Shown here piece by piece: positions 1-8,469 of a DNA stretch of 32,171 nucleotides. A model generated the notes under the pieces. That model had not been told where the DNA came from. It did not search any database and saw only the letters and a program-made list of their open reading frames with translations. Origin of the DNA: Candidatus Altimarinus sp. (GTDB taxonomy: Bacteria; Patescibacteriota; Gracilibacteria; BD1-5; UBA6164). The position numbers and the translations under genes were made by a program. The stretch's first letter is position 1, and each line of letters opens with the position of its first letter. Where the stretch lies: the NCBI GenBank assembly GCA_020724225.1, contig DYHI01000014.1, forward strand, positions 1 to 32,171. Reading direction: 5' to 3'.

Positions 1-865
1 TGATGATTTATGAATTGAGTGAAAAAATCTTAGATTGATCAAGAAGGCTATTGAACTACCTAATTGAATAATATTAAATAGTTGACCAACATGATCTTGA
101 AAGACGACAACTTTATATTCAATTTTGTCTATATTGAATAGAATTTGAGTAAATATAATGACACTTGAAGATCCGGTAGAAATTCAAATGGATTGAGTTA
201 ATCAAAGTCAAGTTAAGCCAGATATATGATATGATTTTGCATATTGATTGAGAACATGACTTAGACAAGATCCAGATATAATGATGGTTTGAGAAATAAG
301 AGATAAAGAAACAGTTGATATAGCTATAGAAGCAAGTTTGACATGACATTTAGTTTTGTCTACAATCCATACAAATAGTGCTGCTGAGACTATAACAAGA
401 GTATTAAATATGTGAGTACAATGATTTCTTATTCCAGCTTCGTTTAATATAATTATAGCTCAAAGACTTATAAGAAAACTTTGTCCACATTGTAAAACTA
501 CTATGCAGTTAAATGAATTAGGTGAAGATACAGTAAAGAATATAAAAAATGCTGTAGGACTTATCCCAAAAGAAGAATTGCAAGAAAGGGTAGGTGAAAA
601 ACTCCAAAAACCAGTTTTTTATAAAGCTGTTTGATGTGATAAATGTGATCTAACAGGGTACAAATGAAGAATTTGAATATATGAAGTACTTGAAATTACT
701 CCTTGAGTTAAACAAATGATTTTATCGGGACAATCTGCATTTAATATAAATCTACAAGCAATGAAAGACTGAATGATATCTTTGGAGCAAGATGGTATAA
801 TGAAAGCACTTAATTGATTAACATCTTTAGAGGAAGTCTATAAAGCTGCAAAAACAGTTGGTTAA
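1..865 (+). CDS. pilB: Type IV pilus assembly ATPase PilB (GspE family), 5' end cut by window
   Basis: Cytoplasmic hexameric ATPase that powers pilin polymerisation. The frame starts at base 2 with TGA read as Gly. It shows the Walker A motif GPTGSGKTTT, the Asp box TLEDPVE, a Walker B region ending RQDPDIMMVGEIRD and the His box TGHLVLSTIHT, in that order. A zinc-binding CPHC pair and a later CDKC pair follow, as in PilB/GspE C-terminal domains. The GTPGSG-type glycines are partly encoded by TGA. It ends in TAA at 863. The N-terminal domains lie outside the window. pilC follows after 22 nt, so they form one operon. PilT is an alternative, but the C-terminal Cys pairs and the following pilC favour PilB. 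Confidence 0.95.
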
Positions 866-887
866 TTTAACACTTAACATTTCTAAA

Positions 888-2033
888 ATGTCTGAAATAA
901 TAATTCTAGAAAATAATGAACAATGACAAAAGTCAGAGTTTTGAAGTAAAAACAAAAAAAGTATTGATATAAACAATATTTTTTCAGCATTTTCAGTTAT
1001 AAAGATAAAGGATAAGGTAGTTTTTTATAGACTTATATCTGTTATGTTAAATTCATGAATGACTTTGATAAAAGCTATATCTACACTAGAAAGGCAAGAA
1101 AAAAACAAAGTTTTGAAAGATATATATACAAAATTTCTTGTAAATTTAAAAGAATGAAAAAATTTGTCAGAGTGCTTGGAGTTGTATCCTATGTCATTTT
1201 CTGAGTCAGAAATATGAATGGTAAAATCTTGAGAAAAAACTTGAAAATTGAACGAAGTACTTTTAACAATTGCTATACAAGTAGAAAAAATCAATTCTAT
1301 TGTAACAAAACTTAGATCTGCACTTATTTATCCATTGATGATTATAATAGTAGTTTTGTGAGTTATATGAGTTATGATGGTTTATGTAGTACCAAAATTG
1401 TTAACAATATTTGAAAATAAAGAGTCATTACCATCTAGTACAAAGTTGTTGATATGAATGTCTGATTTTTTTATATCTTATTGGTTTTTTATAATTATTT
1501 GATTCATAATTTGATTTATATTTTTGATTGTATGGAAACAAACAGAATCTTGAAAATATTATATAGATAGAGCTAAAATAAATGTACCAAAATTTGGTCA
1601 AATATATAAAAAATACATATTATCAAAATTTGCTAGAATGTTATCTAGTTTGATAGCATCATGAGTATCTGTAGTTGAGTCTTTAAAGATTATATCTGGC
1701 TCATTAAATAATGAAGTTTATAGACAAAGGATACTTCTTTTAACTGAAGATGTAAAATCATGAATAAAGATATGGGAATCAATAGACAGTGATCCATTAT
1801 TTCCAGATATGATGGTACAAATGATACAAGTTTGAGAGCAAACTGCAACACTAGATAAAACTATAGTAAAAGTAGCTGATTTTTACGATGAACAATTCGA
1901 TGCTACTATATCTATGATAAATAAATTGATAGAACCGATAATAATTGTAGTTTTAGCTGTTTCAGTTTGATTTATAGCAATAGCAATAATGCAACCAATT
2001 ATGTGACTTGCAGATCAAATTGCAGCAACTTAG
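888..2033 (+). CDS. pilC: Type IV pilus inner-membrane platform protein PilC (GspF family)
   Basis: Polytopic platform protein that couples the PilB motor to the growing pilus. 381 residues, near the usual 400. It has two GspF-type repeats: the first carries MVKSGEKTGKLNEVL (about residues 115-130), the second MIQVGEQTATLDKTI (about 315-330), the classic paired signature. Hydrophobic helices follow the first repeat (about 145-175 and 195-220), and the C-terminus ends in a hydrophobic stretch and GLADQIAAT. The start is the first ATG after pilB. No Shine-Dalgarno is visible. The stop is TAG and a strong hairpin terminator follows, so the operon in this window is pilB-pilC. Confidence 0.95.
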
Positions 2034-2054
2034 TTGTCTAAAATGATTTAATTT

Positions 2055-2090
2055 AATAGCTATTTTTTACTTTAAAATAGCTATTTTTAT
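2055..2090 (+). terminator. Rho-independent terminator after pilC
   Basis: A perfect 12-bp stem, AATAGCTATTTT at 2055-2066 with its complement at 2074-2085, a 7-nt loop, then a T-rich tail. It closes the pilBC operon. Confidence 0.85.
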
Positions 2091-2217
2091 TTATAGACAA
2101 TATAGACAAAATCTAAATATTTTTTATTTATTTTGCTATTTCTTAATTAATTAATTATCAAAATATGAAGTTTATGTGAAGAAATGTGAAGATTTTGTGA
2201 AAATAAGTGGTTTGTAT

Positions 2218-2245
2218 TTGACTGGATAAAAAAAAAGGATAAAAT
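2218..2245 (+). promoter_or_regulatory. Sigma70-type promoter of the S-layer gene
   Basis: TTGACT at 2218-2223 and TAAAAT at 2240-2245 with a 16-bp spacer. The predicted start of transcription is near 2251, which gives a leader of about 290 nt before the ATG at 2544. The pilin gene at the other end of the window has the same -10 and spacer length. Confidence 0.7.
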
Positions 2246-2250
2246 CTGTG

Positions 2251-2543
2251 CACAATTATTTTTTGGTTCATTAACATCAACCGATGTAAACAAAAATAAA
2301 TTTGGTATATTTTGTAAACTCCCAAATTGTTATTTGTTGTTACGACTTTGGAATAGAGCGAAAAATATTTCTATCATTCTTATGAAGATAAGAAACTATT
2401 ATTTTATTTTTTCTTCTATCCCAAAGTCGTGCACAAAAGACTTTTGGGTTAAGGCTTTAACCTTTTTTCTAGCTTTTTAATAAAAAAGCTAAAATCACAA
2501 AGGGGTTTTTACCTCTATTTTATTTCTTAATAAGAATACTTTT
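2251..2543 (+). promoter_or_regulatory. Long structured 5' leader of the S-layer gene with mutually exclusive hairpins
   Basis: No ORF is convincing here. Arm 1 (2342-2357) pairs with arm 2 (2415-2430): 16 bp with one mismatch. Part of arm 2 (CCCAAAGTC, 2420-2428) can instead pair with GACTTTTGGG at 2439-2448. The end of that segment forms GGTTAA/TTAACC (2447-2452 and 2457-2462), followed by six T, a terminator-like hairpin. A further perfect 8-bp hairpin lies at 2471-2490. The arrangement resembles an attenuator or an mRNA-stabilising leader. Stretch 2091-2217, between the pilC terminator and the promoter, holds nothing I can recognise. Confidence 0.55.
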
Positions 2544-5500
2544 ATGAGTAACTTATTTAAAAAAGTTGTTGCTTCTGTTGCTACTGTATCAATCGTTTTA
2601 TCGATTGTTTCTCCTGCTTCAGGTGTAATGGCTGCATACTCTACATTAGAGGCTGCTAATAAATTAGCTTCTCTTGGAGTTATAGTTGATAATTCAGCTA
2701 ATCCTGCTAATTACAGATTAGGTGATTCTATAACGAGATGAGAAATGGCTAAAATTACTATGAAATTATCTGAAACTGAAGTTTCAGAAGTTTGTACTGG
2801 TAAATTCAGTGATTTATCTGCTTCAAATTGGGCATGTAAATATGCTGAAGCTGGTTTAGGTCTTGGTTTCTTTGCTGCTAATCCTACTTTCAGACCAAAT
2901 GATAGTGTTACTAAAATAGAAGCACTTAAAATGGTTATGCAAGCTAGAGGAATTGAAAAATCTTCAAATTCTGATTGGAAAGCTGCTTATGTTGAAGCTG
3001 CTGTTGAAGCTGGTGTATTAGAATCATCTTTTAGTGATTATGATACAGTTGCAGTAAGAGGATGGATTTTCCAAACTGCTGTTAATGCTATTGAAGGGTT
3101 ATCTGATGAAGGTGATGATCTACTTGGAGATCTTCTAGGTGGATTAGATGGAATGACTGATGATGAAGATGATATGACTGATGATACTACTACTGGAGAT
3201 GATACAGTTGTTTCTGGTGATGCAGTATTAGTTGCTTCTTTATCTCCTGAAACTCCTGCTTCTGCTACAGTACCTCAAAATATTTCTGGTTTACCAGTTG
3301 CTAAATTTGATTTAACTGCTGGAAGTGAAGATGTAACTGTTACATCTATAACTGTTGCTAGAAGAGGTTTATCTGATAGTGCTACTCTTACTGGTTTAGC
3401 TGCTTTTACTTCTGAAGGAAGAGCTTCTAAATCAAGAGATGATAGTTCAAATAACAATACAGAAGCTACTTTAACTCTTACTAATGGTTTAGTTGTTAAA
3501 GCTGGTGAGACTAAAACTCTTACTATAGTTGCTGATGTTGCTAATGTTTCTTGAGCTGAATTTGCTATAGAATTAAAAGAAATTATTGCTTCTTCTTCTG
3601 TAGAAACTCAAGGTTCATTAGTTGCTAACACTATGAAAGTAGGTTGAGTTGCTGCTGATATGTTAACTATTGCTCCAAACGGATCTGTTACAAATCCTAA
3701 ATTGGGGGATGAACAAGTTGATGTATTGAAATTTAAATTAACTTGAGACAATGATTCTGATATGTTAGTTAAAAGTCTTACTTTTAAAGCTGAAGGAACT
3801 AATGGTTCTAATGCTGATGATAACATGATGAATTTCAAACTATATAGAGGTTCAGATTTATTAGCTGAAACTACTTACATGAACGGAAGATATTTAACTT
3901 TCGATCTATGAAATGGTTATACAGTTAAAGAAAATAAAAATGAAACTTTTGTAGTTAAAGCTGATATCGTAGCTTGAGCTGGTGATAAAATCCAATGGAT
4001 AGTTGATAAAAAATTAGATATAACTGCTGTTGGTTTAAGATATGGATACGGAGCTAATGTAACTATTACTTGAAATGAATGAGCTACTTTTGGTGACGAA
4101 TTCACTATTCAAGCTGGTCAAATAACTCTTGTTGATATAGATGCTGATACTACTGATATCAGAGAAAATAAAAAAGATGTTGTATTATGAGCTATAAATG
4201 TAACTAATGTATCTGGAAAAAATTTAGAATTACAAAAATTTACTGTAAATCTAGTTTCTACTAGTACAGGTGTTGCTAATATATTAGAAAACTTAGAACT
4301 TTACAATGAATCAAATGGAGCTGTTTATGATTTAACATTAACAACTTCAGGATTAAATGGTACAGGTTCAGATACTGATCTAAATATATCTTTACCACAA
4401 GGTACAACTAAATTAGTAATCAGAGCTGATACTAAAAAACCAACTACTCCAGGTTTATTGGATGGATCTTCAGTTACTATATCTGTAGATGCTTCTTCTA
4501 GTGTATGATTCTATGTAGTTGAAACTAATGATGACAAAAGAGTTACTGATATAACTCCTTCTAGTTTAAGTTTCAAAAAACTTAATATGGTTGCTTCTAG
4601 TGCTACTTTCTCTTATACTCCACTTGCTAACTCTACAGTTGTAAGAGGGGCTAAAGATCAAGTAGTTTCACAATTTGAAATTGAAGCTGGTAAAACATCT
4701 TCAGTTGTTGTTGATGAAATAAAAGTTTATGTATCTACTCAATCATGAGCTGCTGACAATAAAATAGTTTCAAGAGTTGCTCTTTATAAAGGGTCAGTTT
4801 CTGAATCTAACTTATTGAAATCAGTTTCTACTCTTGCTTCAGGTGTTGCTACTCTAGATGGTTACAAAGTAACTGTTGCTAAAAACACTAAACAAACTTT
4901 CGTTGTAACTGTTAATGTAGTTGACGGAAGTGATGTTGAAGGAAAAACTATTACAGCTAGAGTTGATAATGATTCTAATTGATCAAATGGTCCTTCAACT
5001 ACTGCTATATCTGCTGAAGATGAAGATAGTGATGATGTAACTATATCCGTTGCTGATACTACTGCTAAAAATTTAGTAGTAACTGCTGCTTGATCAGTTA
5101 CTGTAACAAACGATGCTAATAATACTGATAATAAAGATGAAAAAACTGTATTAGCTGGTTCTTCAGTTGCTGTTTTCTCTGCTGATATACAAGCTAAAAA
5201 TGAAAAAGTTGATGCTGAAAGAGTTGAGTTTACATTGACTTGAGCTACATTTGCTAGCTTAAAAAATGCTATAACTACTGCTTCTCTATACTTAGGAGAT
5301 ACTCTTATAGCTACTAACTCAAATGCTGATATAACTGCAGCTACTGCTAGTGGAACAACTACTGTTGCTTTCAAAAACTTAACTTCTATGATAGTTCCTA
5401 CTACTTCTTCTGAAGTTAGATTGGTATTAAACACTGCTAATATAGGTTACGAAAAAGTAGGTGCTACAGTTAAAAATGTAACTGTAACAGATGTTGCTTT

Positions 5501-6047
5501 AAAAACTATGGATTGAGTTGATTCTGGTAAATCTATAGCTGACTACAATGTTGCTATAACTTCATCTAAACAATTTGCTATAGTTCCTGCTACTGTTACT
5601 GCTTCTGTAGTACAAACTATGTCTTCTAGTGATAGAAAAACTAAAGTTAAATTTACAGTTAACGATGGAAATAACTCTGCTTCAGGGTCTCAATCTGATG
5701 TATCTGTACAATTAACTAATTTAACTTTCACTGCTTGAGGAACATATTCAGGATCATATAGAATATATGTTGATGGACAATCTTCACAATCTGCTACTGC
5801 TCTTCTTTCTGGAGGTACATTAACATTTACAGGAGGACAATTAGCTTCTCTATATGGTGCTGCTACAACTACTTCTAGTGAAACTTATGTAATAGAAATG
5901 GTTGATGCATTAAGTGCTGGTAACAATGCTTCATTAACACTTATTAAACAAGGTGTTGAGTACAGTGCTGTTAATGTAGACAATGCTACTGGATTAACTA
6001 CTAATGCTACTTCTGAACTTGAATTAGGTTCTGCTGTTGGTAACTAG
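2544..6047 (+). CDS. Large SLH-domain surface (S-layer-like) protein
   Basis: 1,167 residues. The N-terminus has a Sec signal peptide: basic MSNLFKK, a hydrophobic core, and likely cleavage near VMAA (about residue 30). Three SLH-type repeats follow at about 32-75 (YRLGDSITRGEMAKI), 85-130 (FRPNDSVTKIEALKM) and 135-175, which in known proteins bind cell-wall polysaccharide. An Asp-rich linker lies at about 185-220. The remaining 940 residues are Thr/Val/Ala/Asp-rich with alternating beta-type patterns and no enzyme motif, as in S-layer or adhesin stalks. It has only two Cys and almost no Trp. By hand count 16 of 94 glycines use TGA and the rest are mostly GGT, unlike neighbouring genes, which suggests high expression. 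It has its own promoter, a long leader and a strong terminator. It could also be a giant adhesin; surface location is well supported. Confidence 0.85.
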
Positions 6048-6081
6048 TTTTATCTAGATTAAACTATTCATTTAGTTTTCT

Positions 6082-6120
6082 AAAAAAATCCCCACTTCCG
6101 CAAGGAAGAGGGGATTTTTT
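6082..6120 (+). terminator. Terminator of the S-layer gene; first copy of a repeated cassette
   Basis: A-tract, CCCC-CTTCC stem, 4-nt loop GCAA, the complementary GGAAG-GGGG arm, then TTTTTT. This hairpin and the 15 nt after it (GTTGTCTTGATTTTT) recur almost exactly at 7287-7344. Confidence 0.9.
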
Positions 6121-6152
6121 GTTGTCTTGATTTTTAAGGGAAAGATATAATT

Positions 6153-6181
6153 TTGATTTTGAAAATTAATATATATAATAT
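6153..6181 (+). promoter_or_regulatory. Promoter of TA-like module A
   Basis: TTGATT at 6153-6158 and TAATAT at 6176-6181, spacer 17 bp, 28 nt before the ATG at 6210. A second TTGATT (6127)/TATAAT (6146) pair just upstream has only a 13-bp spacer and is probably not functional. Confidence 0.55.
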
Positions 6182-6209
6182 TAGTGATTTATAATTAAAG
6201 ATTAAAACT

Positions 6210-6347
6210 ATGAAAAAATTATATTCATTATCTGAGGCTCAAAGAATTTGAACAAAAATTATAGAATTGCAAGCAAAAGAGCTAAAAGAAGATTTATTAA
6301 AGGCTAAGACAAAATCTATAGATAATAAAAATTTAACACATGTATAA
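6210..6347 (+). CDS. Module A, small first gene (antitoxin-like position)
   Basis: 45 residues, starting MKKLYSLSEAQRIGTK. It is mostly charged and helical in appearance (rich in Lys, Glu and Leu), with no Cys. I recognise no family. Its role is inferred only from layout: a short ORF directly after a promoter whose last 8 bases (6340-6347, ATGTATAA) contain the start of the next gene. The same layout occurs twice more downstream. A type II antitoxin is the likely role. One glycine is encoded by TGA, so the standard code would truncate it. Confidence 0.55.
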
Positions 6348-6687
6348 AGTATATTTTGATGAAAGTTTTTTCGATTGATTGAATTATTTTGTCTCATCTA
6401 TGAAAAATTATTATTCTAATTTTTATAGTAATACAGGATTATATGATGAAGAAAAAATTGTAGAATGATATTTTGAAAAATATGAAAAAATGAAAACAGA
6501 TATATTTAATGATATACACAATATTTGTGAGAATTGAATTATATGAAGAAAAATGACTTATGTTTTTGAAAAAATAGAAAATTGTTCTTTTATTTTTAAA
6601 TATTGAAATTATACTATTTCATTTACTGCTATAAAAAATGATTTAGATAAAAAAATAATTGTAAATACATTAAGGATTGAAATTTAA
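6340..6687 (+). CDS. Module A, second gene: putative toxin paralogous to module B
   Basis: 115 residues. It begins MYKVYF, a beta-strand start as in RelE/ParE toxins. A long Tyr/Lys/Glu-rich helical middle contains IVEGYF (about residues 42-47). A GRK motif (about 71-73) and three predicted strands follow, ending VNTLRIEI. It shares MY(K/R)VYF, a KxYY segment, IVxGYF and GRK with the module B product (6946-7269), so the two are diverged paralogs. The fold order (strand, helices, GRK, sheet) fits a RelE-like toxin, but I cannot match catalytic residues. It is translationally coupled to the preceding ORF by an 8-nt overlap. Five glycines are TGA. Confidence 0.55.
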
Positions 6688-6800
6688 TTAATTTATAAGT
6701 ATATTTAGTCATTAGATGTGGATTTTTTTTGGACTAATTTGGTTTTGTATTTTTTTGAAAAAGATTATAATGATATTGTTTAAAAATTAATTATAGAATT

Positions 6801-6953
6801 ATGAAAAAAATTAATTGAGAAATTTATTATGATGAAAAAGAATTTTCTGATATAATTGAAAAAGGTATTATTAACCAATCTGAAATATTAAGAAAAAATT
6901 TAAGAGAAAAAAGGAATAAAAATAATTTTGTTAAAGAATTTGCTTATGTATAG
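6801..6953 (+). CDS. Module B, small first gene (antitoxin-like position)
   Basis: 50 residues, starting MKKINGEIYYDEKEFSDI. The C-terminal half is strongly basic and helical (ILRKNLREKRNKNN). I recognise no domain. The layout repeats module A: a short ORF whose final ATGTATAG (6946-6953) contains the ATG of the next gene. A TATAAT at 6766-6771 lies 29 nt upstream but the -35 is weak, so it may have its own promoter or be read through from module A, since no terminator is visible at 6688-6800. Confidence 0.55.
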
Positions 6954-7269
6954 AGTATATTTTAAAAATGATACTTCTAAATATATTCTGGATTATTTTG
7001 AAAATTATAGAAAATATTATGAAAGTTTGTATGAAGATAGTTGAATATGGTCTGAAAATCAAATAGTAAAATGATATTTTAATGAATCACTAAATAGACA
7101 TAATGAATTAAAGAATCTAATTATAAATTGATTAAAAGTAGAAAATGTATTATGAAGAAAAGATAATAATTTAGTTATTATAAAATGGAGAACAAAATAT
7201 ATTTTTATAAATTATGAAGAAGATATAAGCTTGAATGAAAGATATGTTTTGAATATTTCAATTAGGTAA
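6946..7269 (+). CDS. Module B, second gene: putative toxin paralogous to module A
   Basis: 107 residues, beginning MYRVYFKND. A Tyr-rich helical centre has IVKGYF, then VLGRKDNN, then hydrophobic strands IIKW, IFINY and LNISIR at the C-terminus. It is the paralog of the 6340-6687 product, sharing motifs across the whole length. The order resembles a compact RelE/ParE fold, but this is inference. It overlaps the upstream ORF by 8 nt and is followed at once by a strong terminator. An alternative reading is a small immunity or phage-defence protein, since no catalytic residue can be assigned. Confidence 0.55.
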
Positions 7270-7286
7270 AAATTATTAAATTTTCC

Positions 7287-7328
7287 AAAAAAAATCCCCA
7301 TCTTCCGAAAGGAAGAGGGGGATTTTTG
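7287..7328 (+). terminator. Terminator of module B; second copy of the repeated cassette
   Basis: The A-tract, CCCC-TCTTCC stem, GAAA loop, GGAAGAGGGG arm and T-tract are nearly identical to 6082-6120. The same GTTGTCTTGATTTTT follows. The promoter of module C lies inside this downstream part. Confidence 0.9.
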
Positions 7329-7333
7329 TTGTC

Positions 7334-7361
7334 TTGATTTTTTGAACTGATTGGATATAAT
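7334..7361 (+). promoter_or_regulatory. Promoter of module C
   Basis: TTGATT at 7334-7339 and a perfect TATAAT at 7356-7361, spacer 16 bp, 29 nt before the ATG at 7391. The -35 is part of the sequence shared with the first cassette copy. Confidence 0.65.
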
Positions 7362-7390
7362 GAGAGTGTTATTTGATAATTATAAAAAGT

Positions 7391-7567
7391 ATGAGTAATG
7401 AAGAAATAGATCTAGAAGCTTTTAAAAAAGCTGGGTTTAGTTATGAAGAGATAGAGAGTGTAAAAAGGTGATTAAGTGATATAGAAAATTGAAAAGTATA
7501 TACAGAAAATGAATTTTATTCAAGATTAGATAAAAGGTTATTTTCTAATCAAAAGTCACATGTTTAA
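7391..7567 (+). CDS. Module C antitoxin, small ParD/RelB-like protein
   Basis: 58 residues, beginning MSNEEIDLEAFKKAGF. It is acidic and helical, with a GKVYTENEFYSRL segment (about residues 35-47). The pattern Gly-x-Val-Tyr-x-x-x-Glu-Phe is common at the C-terminal side of small ParD/RelB-type antitoxins that pair with ParE/RelE. The final ATGTTTAA (7560-7567) holds the start codon of the toxin gene. It probably neutralises the toxin and autoregulates the promoter at 7334, as known for type II systems; operator sequences are not evident. Confidence 0.7.
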
Positions 7568-7829
7568 TATATATTATACTCCAGAATCAGAAGATAATCT
7601 AGCTGAGGTTTTTACTTTTATATCATGAGATAATGTATTTTATGCAGTAAAAGTAATAGCAAGTATAAAAACAACAATTGATATTTTGAAAATTTTCCCA
7701 TTATCATGACAATCAATTGATACTTCTAGAAGAATGGTTGTAGATTCTAAATATAGGTATAAAATTATTTATACTGTTAAAAATAGCAATGTTTATATTT
7801 TGTCTATATCTAAATATAAAAGTTATTAA
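7560..7829 (+). CDS. Module C toxin, RelE/ParE family
   Basis: 89 residues, the usual RelE/ParE length. It opens MFNIYYTPESEDNLAEVFTF, the family's first strand and helix. A second helix follows (AVKVIASIKTTIDILKIFP), then LSGQ, then RRMVVDSKYRYKIIYTV, the family's central strands with conserved basic residues, and VYILSISKYK at the end. RelE proteins cut ribosome-bound mRNA and ParE proteins poison gyrase; the sequence alone does not tell which. It is coupled to its antitoxin by an 8-nt overlap. This is the clearest toxin of the three modules. Confidence 0.85.
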
Positions 7830-7852
7830 AACTCTATTTATTTAGTTTTCTC

Positions 7853-7890
7853 AAAAAAACCCCCTCTTCTAAAGAAAGAGGGGGTTTTTT
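7853..7890. terminator. Bidirectional terminator between module C and the FKBP gene
   Basis: AAAAAACCCCCTCTT, a 6-nt loop, then the perfect complement ending TTTTTT. Tracts on both sides allow it to end both the plus-strand TA genes and the minus-strand mfd operon. It is a diverged third relative of the cassettes at 6082 and 7287, preceded by the same TTTAGTTTTCT stretch as the first. Confidence 0.85.
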
Positions 7891-7900
7891 AATACAAGTT

Positions 7901-8464
7901 TTATTTTACATCAACTATTTCTATATCAAATTTAAGAGTTTTACCAGCTAGTTCATGATTTAGATCTAGGGTTATCTCTTTTTCATTTGCTTCAGATATA
8001 GTCAGCATGCCAAACTGAGTTGGAAGCTTTTCTCATATCTCAAGTTTATATCAAGCATTTTCAAAAGAACTTAAGTCATCTCTATTAACTATTTGTTTTT
8101 TAGATTCATCATATTCTCAATAAGCATCTTTTGCTTCTATTATTAGAGTTTTTTTCTCTCAAGTTTTCATTCCAATTACTCAAGCATCAAATCATGCTAT
8201 CATTTGCCCAGCACCTGCAGTAAATTCAAGAGGTTCTCATCTTTTGTACGAGTTATCAAATTCTGTTCAATCCTCAAGTGTTCCTATGTAGTTCAGTGAT
8301 ACTGTACTTCAACTTACAATAATTTTTTCATTCATAACATTTTGTTCGTTAGTGGTTAAATTGTCTTTATTCTCTGCTGATTTTTCTTCATCTCATCATT
8401 TAAAACATGATGTAAGACTTATACTTAATATGCTTAAAATAAAAATAGTTACTATTTTGTTCAT
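7901..8464 (-). CDS. FKBP/SlyD-like peptidyl-prolyl isomerase lipoprotein
   Basis: 187 residues. The N-terminal signal ends in the lipobox LTSC (Cys about residue 20), so the protein is probably lipid-anchored outside the membrane. After a charged linker comes an FKBP domain with DGTEFDNSYKRGEPLEFTAG and MIAGFDAGVIGMKTGEKKTL, where the fold's hallmark G-x-D-x-x-x-x-G-M-x-x-G-E is visible. The insert (about 115-160) and the closing DLNHELAGKTLKFDIEIVDV are those of the SlyD-type flap domain. SlyD's His-rich metal tail is absent. It catalyses proline cis-trans isomerisation and chaperones exported proteins. The start lies 5 nt after the mfd stop, so it is co-transcribed with mfd. Confidence 0.9.
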
Positions 8465-8469
8465 AGATA

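Noticed and set aside
4862-5434. 190-codon minus-strand ORF inside the S-layer gene
   Set aside because: It is a shadow of the repetitive GCT/ACT/GTT codons of the plus-strand gene; composition is only Ala/Val/Thr/Ser and no start context or conserved motif exists.
6146-6151. TATAAT at 6146 as the promoter of module A
   Set aside because: Its only -35 (TTGATT at 6127) is 13 bp away, too short; the 6153/6176 pair with 17 bp is better.
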